From positions 13,335 through 77,334 of the forward strand of contig BTQZ01000008.1 of NCBI GenBank assembly GCA_036986135.1: 64,000 nt of DNA, read 5' to 3'. The notes below the pieces were generated by a model. The model made no database searches, had not been told where the DNA came from, and was given only the letters and a program-made list of their open reading frames with translations. Source of the DNA: JADFRG01 sp036986135. GTDB lineage: Bacteria; Chloroflexota; Anaerolineae; Anaerolineales; E44-bin32. Below, piece after piece: positions 9,279 to 16,952 of the stretch. The position numbers were made by a program, and so were the translations under genes. The first letter of the stretch is position 1. Each line of letters opens with the position of its first letter.

Positions 9279-9984
9279 GAACACACTTTTGGTCGTAGAC
9301 GACGAGCCGCGCTACGTGCGACTGGTTCAGGTCAATCTAGAAACGGCAGGCTACGATGTGGAGACTGCTCACGATGGCCAGAAAGCGGTCGAGCACGTTG
9401 CCAACGAACAGCCGGACCTCATCCTTATGGATGTGATGATGCCTATCATGGATGGCTTCACCGCGACTGAGCGCATTCGGGAATTTTCGACTGTTCCGAT
9501 CATTATCCTTACGGCCAAAGGGGAAGAGCGCGACCGCGTGCGAGGGCTCGATGCCGGAGCCGACGACTACATCGTGAAGCCGTTCTCCGCACAGGAACTA
9601 TTGGCGCGGGTGCGTGCAGTACTGAGGCGAGCGGAGCGACAGACGGACCACGATTTCCACCAGCCGATCTATGTGCATCACGAGCTGCAGATCGATCTTG
9701 CCCGAGCGCTCGTAACCTCCAACGGTGACGAAATCGCGCTCACAGCCACCGAGTACCGGCTGCTGCAAAGCCTCGCCGCATCTGAGGGGCGCGTGATGAC
9801 TCCGGAGGAGCTGCTCACCGCGGTATGGGGGCCAGAGTATCGTGACGACAAGGAGATCCTTTGGGTCTGCTTAAGTCGATTGCGACAGAAAATCGAGCCG
9901 GATCCCAAGAATCCCATCCATATCGTCACGCGACAGGGCCTGGGGTATTTGATCCCTCCCACGTCTGATAATGGCACTGGCTGA
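9268..9984 (+). CDS. OmpR/PhoB-family response regulator
   Basis: REC domain with DDE at 11-13, phospho-acceptor Asp55 (LILMDVMMP) and Lys in YIVKPF, followed by a winged-helix DNA-binding domain (about residues 135-235) with the recognition region DKEILWVCLSRLRQKIEPDP. It is the output of the two overlapping histidine kinases and should bind direct repeats in target promoters. A hairpin ends the operon 23 nt downstream. Confidence 0.93.
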   Translation: MSDKNTLLVVDDEPRYVRLVQVNLETAGYDVETAHDGQKAVEHVANEQPDLILMDVMMPIMDGFTATERIREFSTVPIIILTAKGEERDRVRGLDAGADDYIVKPFSAQELLARVRAVLRRAERQTDHDFHQPIYVHHELQIDLARALVTSNGDEIALTATEYRLLQSLAASEGRVMTPEELLTAVWGPEYRDDKEILWVCLSRLRQKIEPDPKNPIHIVTRQGLGYLIPPTSDNGTG

Positions 9985-10006
9985 GCCTCCCCCATCTGCG
10001 AACCCT

Positions 10007-10050
10007 GAGCGGTGCCCGGTCCTCGGGCCGGGTACCGCTCTCCCTTCCCC
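10007..10050 (+). terminator. Hairpin terminator of the two-component operon
   Basis: A 13-bp stem (10007-10019 with 10028-10040, one G-T pair) with an 8-nt loop starts 23 nt after the response regulator stop. The following TCCCTTCCCC is only partly T-rich, so efficiency is uncertain. Confidence 0.65.
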
Positions 10051-10111
10051 ACTAGCCTGAGTATGACGAACCACTGGTAAACTACGTTTGATTCGCATTC
10101 GGAGCGATCAG

Positions 10112-10789
10112 ATGGATGTCGACGCGCGCCTAAAGCTAAAGACCAAGATAGTGGGGGCCGAAATACGCGCGGCCAGAGAAGCTTCCGGCAAGAGCATCAA
10201 GTCCACCGCGGAACTCATTGGTGTTAGCTCCGCCACCCTATCCTCCTACGAGCACGGTCGCAAAGGTATTTCGCTCCCTGAGCTCGAACTGCTCGCTTAC
10301 TGGCTGGATATCCCGGTCGCCAATCTACTCGACGGCTTGCCCAGCGCTCCCGAACGAACCGCGCACTTCGACCCGACGGTCGTTGTCTCCTTTCGGCAGA
10401 AGATGATCGGAGCTTTGCTTCGCAAACATCGGATCGCTTCCGAAATGACCATCCGCGAATTGGCCGAGGTGGTTGGATTTCCCGTTAGCCGCATCAGTGG
10501 CTACGAGCGCGGCGCAAGGCCGATCGCAATCCCATTTCTGGAAGTCCTGGTCGATGCCCTGGGACGATCCATGGACGAATACATCGACATGGAAGGGCAA
10601 GGGCCAATCGCGGGCTGGTATAGGGAACGACGGGCATATGAGACCTTTCGTTCGCTCCCGCCAGACTTCCGCGATTTTCTGGCCGAACCTGAGAATAGCG
10701 GTTTCGTACGCGCCGCCATGAGGTTGCGGGAGCTACCCTCCGAAAAGCTGCAGTCCCTTTCAGAATCCTTGGCCGCAATAGCCAGTTGA
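10112..10789 (+). CDS. Tandem XRE-type HTH transcriptional regulator
   Basis: Contains two complete HTH_XRE domains in one chain. The first (about residues 15-75) reads SIKSTAELIGVSSATLSSYEHGRKGIS and the second (about 95-150) reads TIRELAEVVGFPVSRISGYERGARPIA. The remaining C-terminal 60 residues are helical and unassigned. The ATG at 10112 has GGAG 7 nt upstream, better than an earlier start at 10088. Double-headed regulators could bind two half-sites without dimerising. The gene overlaps the TPR gene that follows, so the pair is co-translated. Confidence 0.8.
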   Translation: MDVDARLKLKTKIVGAEIRAAREASGKSIKSTAELIGVSSATLSSYEHGRKGISLPELELLAYWLDIPVANLLDGLPSAPERTAHFDPTVVVSFRQKMIGALLRKHRIASEMTIRELAEVVGFPVSRISGYERGARPIAIPFLEVLVDALGRSMDEYIDMEGQGPIAGWYRERRAYETFRSLPPDFRDFLAEPENSGFVRAAMRLRELPSEKLQSLSESLAAIAS

Positions 10790-11322
10790 CGGAATCAAAC
10801 TCAGAATCTGCTGACCTTGGGCAGCGTGCGCTGGCAGCCTACGAGGCCGATCGATACGACGAAGCGATCGATCTCTTTGAATCTGCGCGTGCGGCCACAG
10901 ACGAGCCATTGAAATCCGCGGAATTGGCCAATAGCTTGAGCGTGATTCTGCTCAAGCAAGGCCGAAATACGGAAGCCTTGGAGGTCGTTCGCGGAACGGC
11001 GCAGGTGTTCCAGGAAGCGGGAGATCTCAGCCGCCAGGCACGCGCGACCGGCAACATGGCTGCAGCGCTCGAAGCATGCGGAGAACTCGACTCGGCTGAA
11101 GTCGCATACCGTGAAGCGGCCGATCTTTTTGAAGGTACCGGAAACGATGAAGAACGAATGCTCACACTGAACGCGTTGTCGCAACTTCAGCTGCGTCAGC
11201 GCAGGCCATTTGATGCGGCCGCCAGCCTGCAGGCAGGCGTCCCAGGCGGCCGCGCTTCTGGATTTCGCGCGCGTTTGATCCAATTCCTCCTACGGATACC
11301 GTCCCGCCTACTTCGCTCTTAA
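10786..11322 (+). CDS. Tetratricopeptide-repeat protein
   Basis: 178-residue soluble protein starting at TTG, overlapping the upstream regulator by 4 nt. At least three TPR-like units are visible (AYEADRYDEAIDLFESAR, ALEVVRGTAQVFQEAGDLSR, ACGELDSAEVAYREAADLFEG). The C-terminal 40 residues (PGGRASGFRARLIQFLLRIP) are basic and amphipathic and may touch a membrane. Because it is coupled to the XRE regulator it may serve as its partner or sensor; this is inference. Confidence 0.7.
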   Translation: MTESNSESADLGQRALAAYEADRYDEAIDLFESARAATDEPLKSAELANSLSVILLKQGRNTEALEVVRGTAQVFQEAGDLSRQARATGNMAAALEACGELDSAEVAYREAADLFEGTGNDEERMLTLNALSQLQLRQRRPFDAAASLQAGVPGGRASGFRARLIQFLLRIPSRLLRS

Positions 11323-11333
11323 GCGAGTCGGAC

Positions 11334-12170
11334 ATGAAGCTCAGACAGACCTCACCGGAGGACCGTGTCGTGATCGAAGATCTCGTCGCAGGCGCACCTT
11401 GGTCCCATGTACATCTGGACTGGCTCGATCCCACAAGCCTCACCGATAGGGAGCCATTCATCCTGGCAACTGAGGAAGAGACGCCGGCGGGCACCTTAGG
11501 CTGCCCGCCTGATCTGCCTGGCGTAGCCTGGCTGCGGACCTTTGCCGCGGCTGAGGGATTTGAGGTTCAAGAGATGTGGGAGGTTCTATGGACCGCAAGT
11601 GTTTCTCGACTGCTCAAGCTAAACGTCTGTCGTGTCGGTGCGCTCGTGCTCGAAGATTGGTTTGAGCGGCTCATCTTGAAGGCCGGCTTCGAGCGCACTA
11701 ATTCTGTGATTTTCTATGAGCTGGGGCTCGAGCCAATCGCGGGAGCTAGCCACGATACTCCGCACCGGCTTCGTTCGATCCGTTCCGCAGACGTGGAAGC
11801 GATCCTGGAGCTGGACCATCGTGCCTTTGAGCCCATTTGGCAGATATCCCGTGATTCGCTTGCGGTGGCTATGATCCAGGCCTCATCTGCAAGCTTGATC
11901 GAAGATCAGGGGAAGGTCCTGGGCTACCAGATCACGACCAGCTCACCCTTTGGCGCGCACCTCGCTCGACTTGCGGTACAGCCCTCTCACCAGCGAGTGG
12001 GCCTTGGCACCGCATTAGTGAACGACGCGATTGAAAGCATCCAGGAGACCGGACTGGGCCAGCTTTCGGTCAATACGCAGGAAAATAACACCCCCAGCCG
12101 CAGGCTTTATGAAAAGCTGGGTTTTCAGACCACGGGCAAGGAGTTTCCGGTCTTCGAGATCCAGCTCTGA
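11334..12170 (+). CDS. Double-GNAT acetyltransferase
   Basis: 278 residues with two GNAT folds. The N-terminal half is degenerate and keeps only the fold outline, including GAPWSHVHLDWLDP. The C-terminal half (about 140-275) is complete, with LARLAVQPSHQRVGLGTALV as the acetyl-CoA loop and NTPSRRLYEKLGF as the last motif. This resembles RimI-like enzymes but the acceptor is unknown. It lies 11 nt after the TPR gene, in the same direction. Confidence 0.8.
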   Translation: MKLRQTSPEDRVVIEDLVAGAPWSHVHLDWLDPTSLTDREPFILATEEETPAGTLGCPPDLPGVAWLRTFAAAEGFEVQEMWEVLWTASVSRLLKLNVCRVGALVLEDWFERLILKAGFERTNSVIFYELGLEPIAGASHDTPHRLRSIRSADVEAILELDHRAFEPIWQISRDSLAVAMIQASSASLIEDQGKVLGYQITTSSPFGAHLARLAVQPSHQRVGLGTALVNDAIESIQETGLGQLSVNTQENNTPSRRLYEKLGFQTTGKEFPVFEIQL

Positions 12171-12171
12171 C

Positions 12172-12750
12172 CTAGCCCTTTGCCAGGGTGGGCGAGCCGT
12201 CGCCTTGATGCTGAACCTCCCAGAGCGCCAGCACAAAGCACAGGGATGAAAGCCGGTTTAGATAAGCAAATAGGTGCGGGTTCTCGAATTCCGTGCGCGA
12301 TTCAGCCGGGCCACCCTCCCGTGCCTGGAGATCCAAACGAACCGCAGCTCGCTCCGCTCTGCGCACCGCGGTCCGGGCAAGGTCTAGGGCCGCTGCAGAG
12401 CTTGTGTCGCCGCCGAGGACGAATTCCTTGGGCATCACCACCTCGGCTCCGAAGCGCTCGATCTGCGCTTCCAGCCAGTCAACCCGTTCGCGGTCAACGA
12501 CCCTGAATCGTTCGGCGATCTCCGGTTCTGCCGCCACCTCGGACATGATGTGATAGAGATCTCGCTGCGCTTCGATCAGGACCGCTTGGACCCGTTCCGA
12601 ACTGGCGAGCGCCCGAGCAAGACCTAGCGCGGCCGAGGCCTCATCCAGCGCGCCATAGGCCTCCGGTCGAGCGTGACTCTTCGGAACGCGGCGGTCTCCG
12701 AGCAGTCCCGTGTAGCCATCGTCGCCGGTTCCTCCGAAGTAGTCTGGCAT
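12172..12750 (-). CDS. Cob(I)alamin adenosyltransferase, PduO type
   Basis: Transfers adenosyl from ATP to Co(I) corrinoid to make adenosylcobalamin. The ATP-binding motif TGDDGYTGLLGDRRVPK is at residues 7-23, RTAVRRAERAAV carries the conserved Arg and Glu, and AYLNRLSSLCFVLA is the corrinoid-side helix. The start at 12750 places the conserved motif at the correct distance from the N-terminus; a longer form would run into the divergent comEA gene. Transcribed from a TATAAT only 7 nt upstream. It converges with the double-GNAT gene with no gap. Confidence 0.9.
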   Translation of the reverse strand: MPDYFGGTGDDGYTGLLGDRRVPKSHARPEAYGALDEASAALGLARALASSERVQAVLIEAQRDLYHIMSEVAAEPEIAERFRVVDRERVDWLEAQIERFGAEVVMPKEFVLGGDTSSAAALDLARTAVRRAERAAVRLDLQAREGGPAESRTEFENPHLFAYLNRLSSLCFVLALWEVQHQGDGSPTLAKG

Positions 12751-12774
12751 GGCAGGTATTATAAGTACAAGCGC
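12751..12774. promoter_or_regulatory. Shared divergent promoter core of cobalamin adenosyltransferase and comEA
   Basis: The whole gap between two divergent start codons is 24 bp. Its centre, TATTATAA (12757-12764), reads TATAAT on the minus strand (12763-12758, 7 nt before that ATG) and TATTAT on the plus strand (12757-12762, 12 nt before that ATG). One symmetric element may thus act as -10 box for both genes, with each -35 inside the opposing coding sequence. Confidence 0.55.
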
Positions 12775-13335
12775 ATGGAACCCCACGCATCTCGCTCGAT
12801 AGCGCAGCGGTTCGGCCCGCATGTAGTTGGCGCGCTCATCGTCATCTCAGGAGTGGGAGTAGCGATGCTGCTCACCTCCCCGCCCACGGGCGAACCCATC
12901 CTCCTGGCAGAACCTGCAAACTTGCGCATCCACGTGGCGGGTGAGGTGCTTCGTCCGGGAGTGTATGAGCTTCCTTTCGGATCCATCGTCCAGGATGCCA
13001 TCGATGCCGCTGGAGGATTGAGCGGGGAGGCCAGCCAAGACCGGATCAACCTGGCCGCCAGTCTGGAAGATGGACAGCAGGTGTATGTACCTAAAGTCTC
13101 CGAATCAGCGCCCCTGAGTTCCAATCCAGTTGGCTCCAGTGAGCGGATTTCAATCAATACCGCTTCCGCCCCAGAGTTGGAACGACTGCCTGGAATTGGA
13201 CCGGTTCTGGCGCAGCGAATCGTCGAGTACCGAGAGCAGAACGGCCCATACCAGCGTCTTGAAGACCTGCTGGAGGTGGAGGGGATTGGGCCCTCGAAGC
13301 TCGAAAGCCTGCAGGACTATGTACAGGTGCCCTGA
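12775..13335 (+). CDS. comEA: ComEA-type helix-hairpin-helix DNA-binding protein
   Basis: Membrane-anchored DNA receptor for natural transformation. One N-terminal membrane helix (VVGALIVISGVGVAML), an SLBB/SLIPS-type domain (LRIHVAGEVLRPGVYEL...IQDAIDAAGGL), then two HhH motifs (INTASAPELERLPGIGPVLAQRIVEYRE and LEVEGIGPSKLESLQDYV). Length of 186 aa and domain order match the family. The ATG at 12775 is preferred because upstream codons overlap the divergent gene. comEB/comEC are not in the window; a TfoX-like protein and comM relic are, far away. Confidence 0.88.
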   Translation: MEPHASRSIAQRFGPHVVGALIVISGVGVAMLLTSPPTGEPILLAEPANLRIHVAGEVLRPGVYELPFGSIVQDAIDAAGGLSGEASQDRINLAASLEDGQQVYVPKVSESAPLSSNPVGSSERISINTASAPELERLPGIGPVLAQRIVEYREQNGPYQRLEDLLEVEGIGPSKLESLQDYVQVP

Positions 13336-13376
13336 ACTGGGACCGTTCTACCCGTGATCGCGTACCCTACGGATTG

Positions 13377-13382
13377 TATAAT
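13377..13382 (+). promoter_or_regulatory. TATAAT -10 box of mutM (leaderless)
   Basis: Perfect TATAAT 8 nt before the mutM ATG; the transcript would start at about the start codon. No ribosome-binding site is visible between them. Confidence 0.55.
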
Positions 13383-13390
13383 CCGCGAAC

Positions 13391-14227
13391 ATGCCTGAAC
13401 TACCCGAAGTTGAGACCATCCGGCTGCAGCTGCGCCGCGGCTCTGATGAAATTCCCTCCCTTTTGGGTCAGCGGATTGTGGGCGTCAGCCTTCGCTGGCC
13501 AAGGCATATTGTCGAACCTGCCGTTTCCACCTTTCGCAGGCAGATCCGCGGGCGCGCGATTCAGGACGTGCGCCGTCGCGGTAAATTTCTCCTCATCCCC
13601 CTCGACGAAAGAACGCTTGCCATCCATCTCATGATGAGTGGCGGTCTAAGGATGGCCGACTCCATCAGCCCACGCGGTCGATTCGATCATACGGTGTTTA
13701 AGTTTGAGTCCGGGTGGCAGCTCCGCTTCAGCGATTCTCGAAAATTCGGCAGAGTGTATCTAGTGAAGAATCTAGAAGAGTTGCTGGGGAAGCTCGGTCC
13801 TGAGCCGCTCACGGATGATTTCGACTTGCCGGTGTTGGGCCAGATTCTTTCCGAACACCGGCGGGCGCTCAAGCCATTGCTGATGGATCAGACCGTGATA
13901 GCGGGCCTGGGGAACATTTATACCGACGAGGCCCTGCATCGAGCTAAGCTGCATCCGCTGCGGCAGAGCGATTCCCTTAATCCTGCGGAGGTGCGAGACC
14001 TATGGGAGGGGATCCGAGAGGCTCTCCAGAGTGGACTGCATCACAATGGCGCCAGCATCGACTGGGTTTACCGGGGAGGGGATTTCCAAAACTACTTCCA
14101 TGCCTATGGTCGTGCGGGCGAGCCATGTCCCGCGTGCGGAACTGAGATCGTACGCACGGTCGTGGGCCAGCGCGGTACCTACTTTTGCCCGACATGTCAG
14201 GTGAGGAGCAGGCATAGGGATGAATAA
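13391..14227 (+). CDS. mutM: Formamidopyrimidine-DNA glycosylase
   Basis: Base-excision repair enzyme removing 8-oxoguanine and formamidopyrimidines. It has the catalytic start MPELPEVET (Pro1 nucleophile after Met removal, Glu2), the helix-two-turn-helix region QTVIAGLGNIYTDEALH, and a C-terminal zinc finger CPAC...CPTC. Length of 278 aa is normal. Likely leaderless (TATAAT 8 nt upstream). The stop overlaps the following membrane protein gene by 8 nt. Confidence 0.95.
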   Translation: MPELPEVETIRLQLRRGSDEIPSLLGQRIVGVSLRWPRHIVEPAVSTFRRQIRGRAIQDVRRRGKFLLIPLDERTLAIHLMMSGGLRMADSISPRGRFDHTVFKFESGWQLRFSDSRKFGRVYLVKNLEELLGKLGPEPLTDDFDLPVLGQILSEHRRALKPLLMDQTVIAGLGNIYTDEALHRAKLHPLRQSDSLNPAEVRDLWEGIREALQSGLHHNGASIDWVYRGGDFQNYFHAYGRAGEPCPACGTEIVRTVVGQRGTYFCPTCQVRSRHRDE

Positions 14228-14927
14228 CCAACTGATGTTGGGGATCCTGCTCATCGTCGTGGGGATTGCCGTGGGATTGATCGCCGTGGCGTTGGTGCTC
14301 AATCGACGGGAGGGCCGGATGGCAGCGGAGTTGGAACTGGAAAGCGAAGCCGAGGGGGATGAGGAGCCTTCAGACGCGGCAGAAGTGGGGGAGCAGCCCA
14401 CTCCTGAAGAAGATGCGGATGATCAGCCGAGCCCTGAGGGTGATGAGGAAGATCCCCATTTGGAAGCCGAGAAGCTGGAAGGACTACCCGATGGGACACC
14501 GCGGGAACGCCGGTTGGTCGCGGAAATCTATCGGGAGGACGTGACGGGAAGGCTGGTCGTCCACTCTGGCGATCACGAATATAGAAATGCCAAAGAGATT
14601 GAGAACGAGGCAGAGCGCAGGCGGCTGGCCTATGCCGCCTCAGACCTCGCGGATTGGTTCCAGGGGGAATTCGAGCTTGGAGGCCGACCCGCGGCGATCT
14701 CCACCCAGCCAGCTTCCTCGCCGGACCGGATGCTCGAAGAGATCAATGAGATCCTGCAACGATCGCTAGCCGGTACGCCCGATCGCGGAGTTCGCCTCGT
14801 CCCAGACGCCGTAAGCGGAGTGAAGGTCTTGATCGGCGTAAAAAGGTATGAGATCGAAGAGGTACCGGACGAGGAGATCAAGGACCTCATCCGGCAGGCT
14901 GTTGCGGAATGGGAAGCGCGTCAATAA
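14220..14927 (+). CDS. Membrane-anchored acidic protein of unknown function
   Basis: No family recognised. One N-terminal membrane helix (residues about 5-27, LGILLIVVGIAVGLIAVALVL), a strongly acidic linker (about 35-95, many Glu/Asp/Pro), then a soluble domain of about 135 residues with mixed helix/strand character ending in EVPDEEIKDLIRQAVAEWEARQ. It overlaps mutM by 8 nt and its 3' end overlaps the convergent hydrolase gene by 41 nt. Translational coupling to mutM is clear from the overlap; any shared function is not. Confidence 0.65.
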   Translation: MNNQLMLGILLIVVGIAVGLIAVALVLNRREGRMAAELELESEAEGDEEPSDAAEVGEQPTPEEDADDQPSPEGDEEDPHLEAEKLEGLPDGTPRERRLVAEIYREDVTGRLVVHSGDHEYRNAKEIENEAERRRLAYAASDLADWFQGEFELGGRPAAISTQPASSPDRMLEEINEILQRSLAGTPDRGVRLVPDAVSGVKVLIGVKRYEIEEVPDEEIKDLIRQAVAEWEARQ

Positions 14928-15813
14928 GCGGCTGAGCCTCTTCAACCGCCGCAGCCGCCAGGCGGCCAGAATCTTCGCTCAACCGGGCAACGGGCAGTCG
15001 GGGATCGTGGATAAAGAACAGCCAGGCCTCTCGCTCAAGCGCCCACTTCTGCCAACGCTGTTTCGTTCTGATGTTCTCAAGTGGCTCAACATCAAAAGCC
15101 GTAACCCAACCCGTTCGGGCCATATGCGCCGAATACGTGGCCATATCGGAGACAAACATTCCTGTCCAGTCGCCAGACTGCAAGATCACTGCCTGATGTC
15201 CACGCGTGTGACCGGGAGTCATCACGCATCGAACATGCTCCGTGATCTGCTCGTCTCCATGTAACAGTCGCATCCTCCCCGCTTCAATCAATGGGTCGAA
15301 GTTTTCCACAAAGTAGGTTCCGCGGGTGCGTGCGTCCGGATGACTGGCATCCGCCCACTCCATTCTTTGCACCACATACTTGGCATTAGGATAGGCGGGC
15401 CGGATCTCCCCCTCAACGAGGGTCGTGTTCCCCCCACAGTGGTCAGAGTGAAGATGCGTATCGATAACGAGATCAATGTCATCGGGGGACACTCCTAAGG
15501 TTTGTAGGCCGTCTGCCAGGCCCCCTGCAGGCCGTTCCAAACCCCAATTGCTGGCACCCTTCTCATCCAGCTTATCGCCCAATCCGTTATCGATCAGGAT
15601 GTTCTGGCCTTCAGATCGAACAAAAAGACAGGTAAGACTCTGGGGCACGAGGTTTCGTTCGTCCGGCTCCACGATGCGGCGGTAGAGCGCCCGAGGCACC
15701 AAGCCAAACGGCCCCCCTGGATCTACCCAGAGGAGACCGTCGCTTACCAGATGGATCTCCAGGTCGCCTATGACGATGAGCTGCTCTCCTTGCCTGCGCA
15801 ACGACGATGTCAT
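14887..15813 (-). CDS. Metallo-beta-lactamase-fold hydrolase
   Basis: Zinc hydrolase of 308 residues. THLHSDHCGG holds the HxHxDH ligands, GHTRGHQ the third-site His, and the later SDMATYSAHM the bridging Asp. It resembles the lactonase/quorum-quenching and alkylsulfonate branch of the fold, but substrate is not predictable. The ATG at 15813 lies inside a dispersed repeat (15809-15880), so the first few residues may be recent; a start a few codons later is possible. Convergent overlap of 41 nt with the upstream membrane protein gene. Confidence 0.82.
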   Translation of the reverse strand: MTSSLRRQGEQLIVIGDLEIHLVSDGLLWVDPGGPFGLVPRALYRRIVEPDERNLVPQSLTCLFVRSEGQNILIDNGLGDKLDEKGASNWGLERPAGGLADGLQTLGVSPDDIDLVIDTHLHSDHCGGNTTLVEGEIRPAYPNAKYVVQRMEWADASHPDARTRGTYFVENFDPLIEAGRMRLLHGDEQITEHVRCVMTPGHTRGHQAVILQSGDWTGMFVSDMATYSAHMARTGWVTAFDVEPLENIRTKQRWQKWALEREAWLFFIHDPRLPVARLSEDSGRLAAAAVEEAQPLIDALPIPQQPAG

Positions 15814-15880
15814 TGCGAGCGTAGTGAAGCAATCTCCCCCTGGGTGTAGGAGACTGCTTCGTCGCTGCGCTCCTCGCAGC
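15809..15880. repeat. Dispersed palindromic repeat, copy 1
   Basis: About 72-bp imperfect palindrome. The left arm GTCATTGCGAGCGTAGTGA and a right arm with TTCGTCGCTGCGCTCCTCGC fold back on each other around AATCTCC...GGAGAC. It matches copy 2 at 22384. It fills the gap between the hydrolase start and the adenosine deaminase stop and supplies the hydrolase ATG. Repeats of this general sequence are scattered in many bacterial genomes. Confidence 0.85.
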
Positions 15881-15884
15881 AGAC

Positions 15885-16952
15885 CTACTGGGGCATGTCC
15901 TTGCGCGATTTCATCCCCAGCCCAAGCGATTGCTGCAATCGGTCTTCAAGCTCCCTCTTCTCTGACTCGGGAAGAAAGGAATGCTGGGCTCCCGAAAGGA
16001 TCAATCCCTTGAGCGTCTCTTCGGACAGCCCGAGCTCAGACACCGCGGTGAAGTACTCATCACTCAGCCGTACATTGGAGATGCCGGGATCGTCTGTGTT
16101 TAGGGTTACTACGAGGCCGGCATTGATCATCTCCGGGAGCGGGTGCTCATCCATTCCCCCGATTACACCCGAATGCAGGTTGCTGGTCAGGCATACTTCA
16201 AAGGCCGCTCTCCGCTCGCGCGCAATGGCAACCACCTCCGGGTCTTCTATCACGCGCACTCCGTGCCCAATTCGTGAAGCACTCATCAACGTGATGGCTT
16301 GACTCACGGAATTTGCACCCGTCCACTCCCCAGCGTGGACGGTGGTTTCCAAGCCGGTCTGCTCCGCGGATTTGAAGATGGAGGTGAATGGATCGGCGGG
16401 GAAATCGACTTCATTGCCCGCCAGGTCAAGTCCGAGTATGCCGTCGCCCGCATGATCGGCTGCGATTTGCGCCACCGCTTCCGCCAGTCCCACCGATTCG
16501 TGGCGATTGACGCTAGCAATGAGCCCCACCCGAATCCCAAACTGTCCGGCTGCTTCTCCTGCAAACTCGATAACCCACTCTATGACTTCGCTTAGTGGAT
16601 AATCTCTGGCCTGAGAAATCGCAGCCGGTGTAAATCGGAGCTCGAGGTACACAATGTTGTCGATCGCAGCGTCTTCAATTGCCTCGTGAGTTACGCGCCG
16701 AATGATATCTGGAGAACGATAAATTGGGCGCAAGACCTGAAATTTGGACAGGAAGTTCGGCAGGGTTTTCGGTTCGGCGGTTCCGATCTGAACCTGCTCG
16801 CGAAGCTGCGATTCCTCCTGAGGCAGGTCAAGTCCTTCCTGACCCGCAATTTCCATGAGGGTCCGGATTCGGAGCGAACCTTCGAGATGTCGATGGAGAT
16901 CGACCTTTGGAAGATCGGTCAGCAGCTCGTACTGCGAGGGAGAGCTACTCAA
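15885..16952 (-). CDS. add: Adenosine deaminase
   Basis: Hydrolyses adenosine to inosine. Zinc ligands HRH at 20-22 (VDLHRHLEG), HAGEWTG with the catalytic Glu, RIGHGVRV, and NTDDPGI with the metal Asp pair. Length of 355 aa is as expected. The start overlaps the secA stop by 4 nt, so add is translated from the secA transcript. The last codons border the palindromic repeat at 15809-15880. Confidence 0.93.
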   Translation of the reverse strand: MSSSPSQYELLTDLPKVDLHRHLEGSLRIRTLMEIAGQEGLDLPQEESQLREQVQIGTAEPKTLPNFLSKFQVLRPIYRSPDIIRRVTHEAIEDAAIDNIVYLELRFTPAAISQARDYPLSEVIEWVIEFAGEAAGQFGIRVGLIASVNRHESVGLAEAVAQIAADHAGDGILGLDLAGNEVDFPADPFTSIFKSAEQTGLETTVHAGEWTGANSVSQAITLMSASRIGHGVRVIEDPEVVAIARERRAAFEVCLTSNLHSGVIGGMDEHPLPEMINAGLVVTLNTDDPGISNVRLSDEYFTAVSELGLSEETLKGLILSGAQHSFLPESEKRELEDRLQQSLGLGMKSRKDMPQ

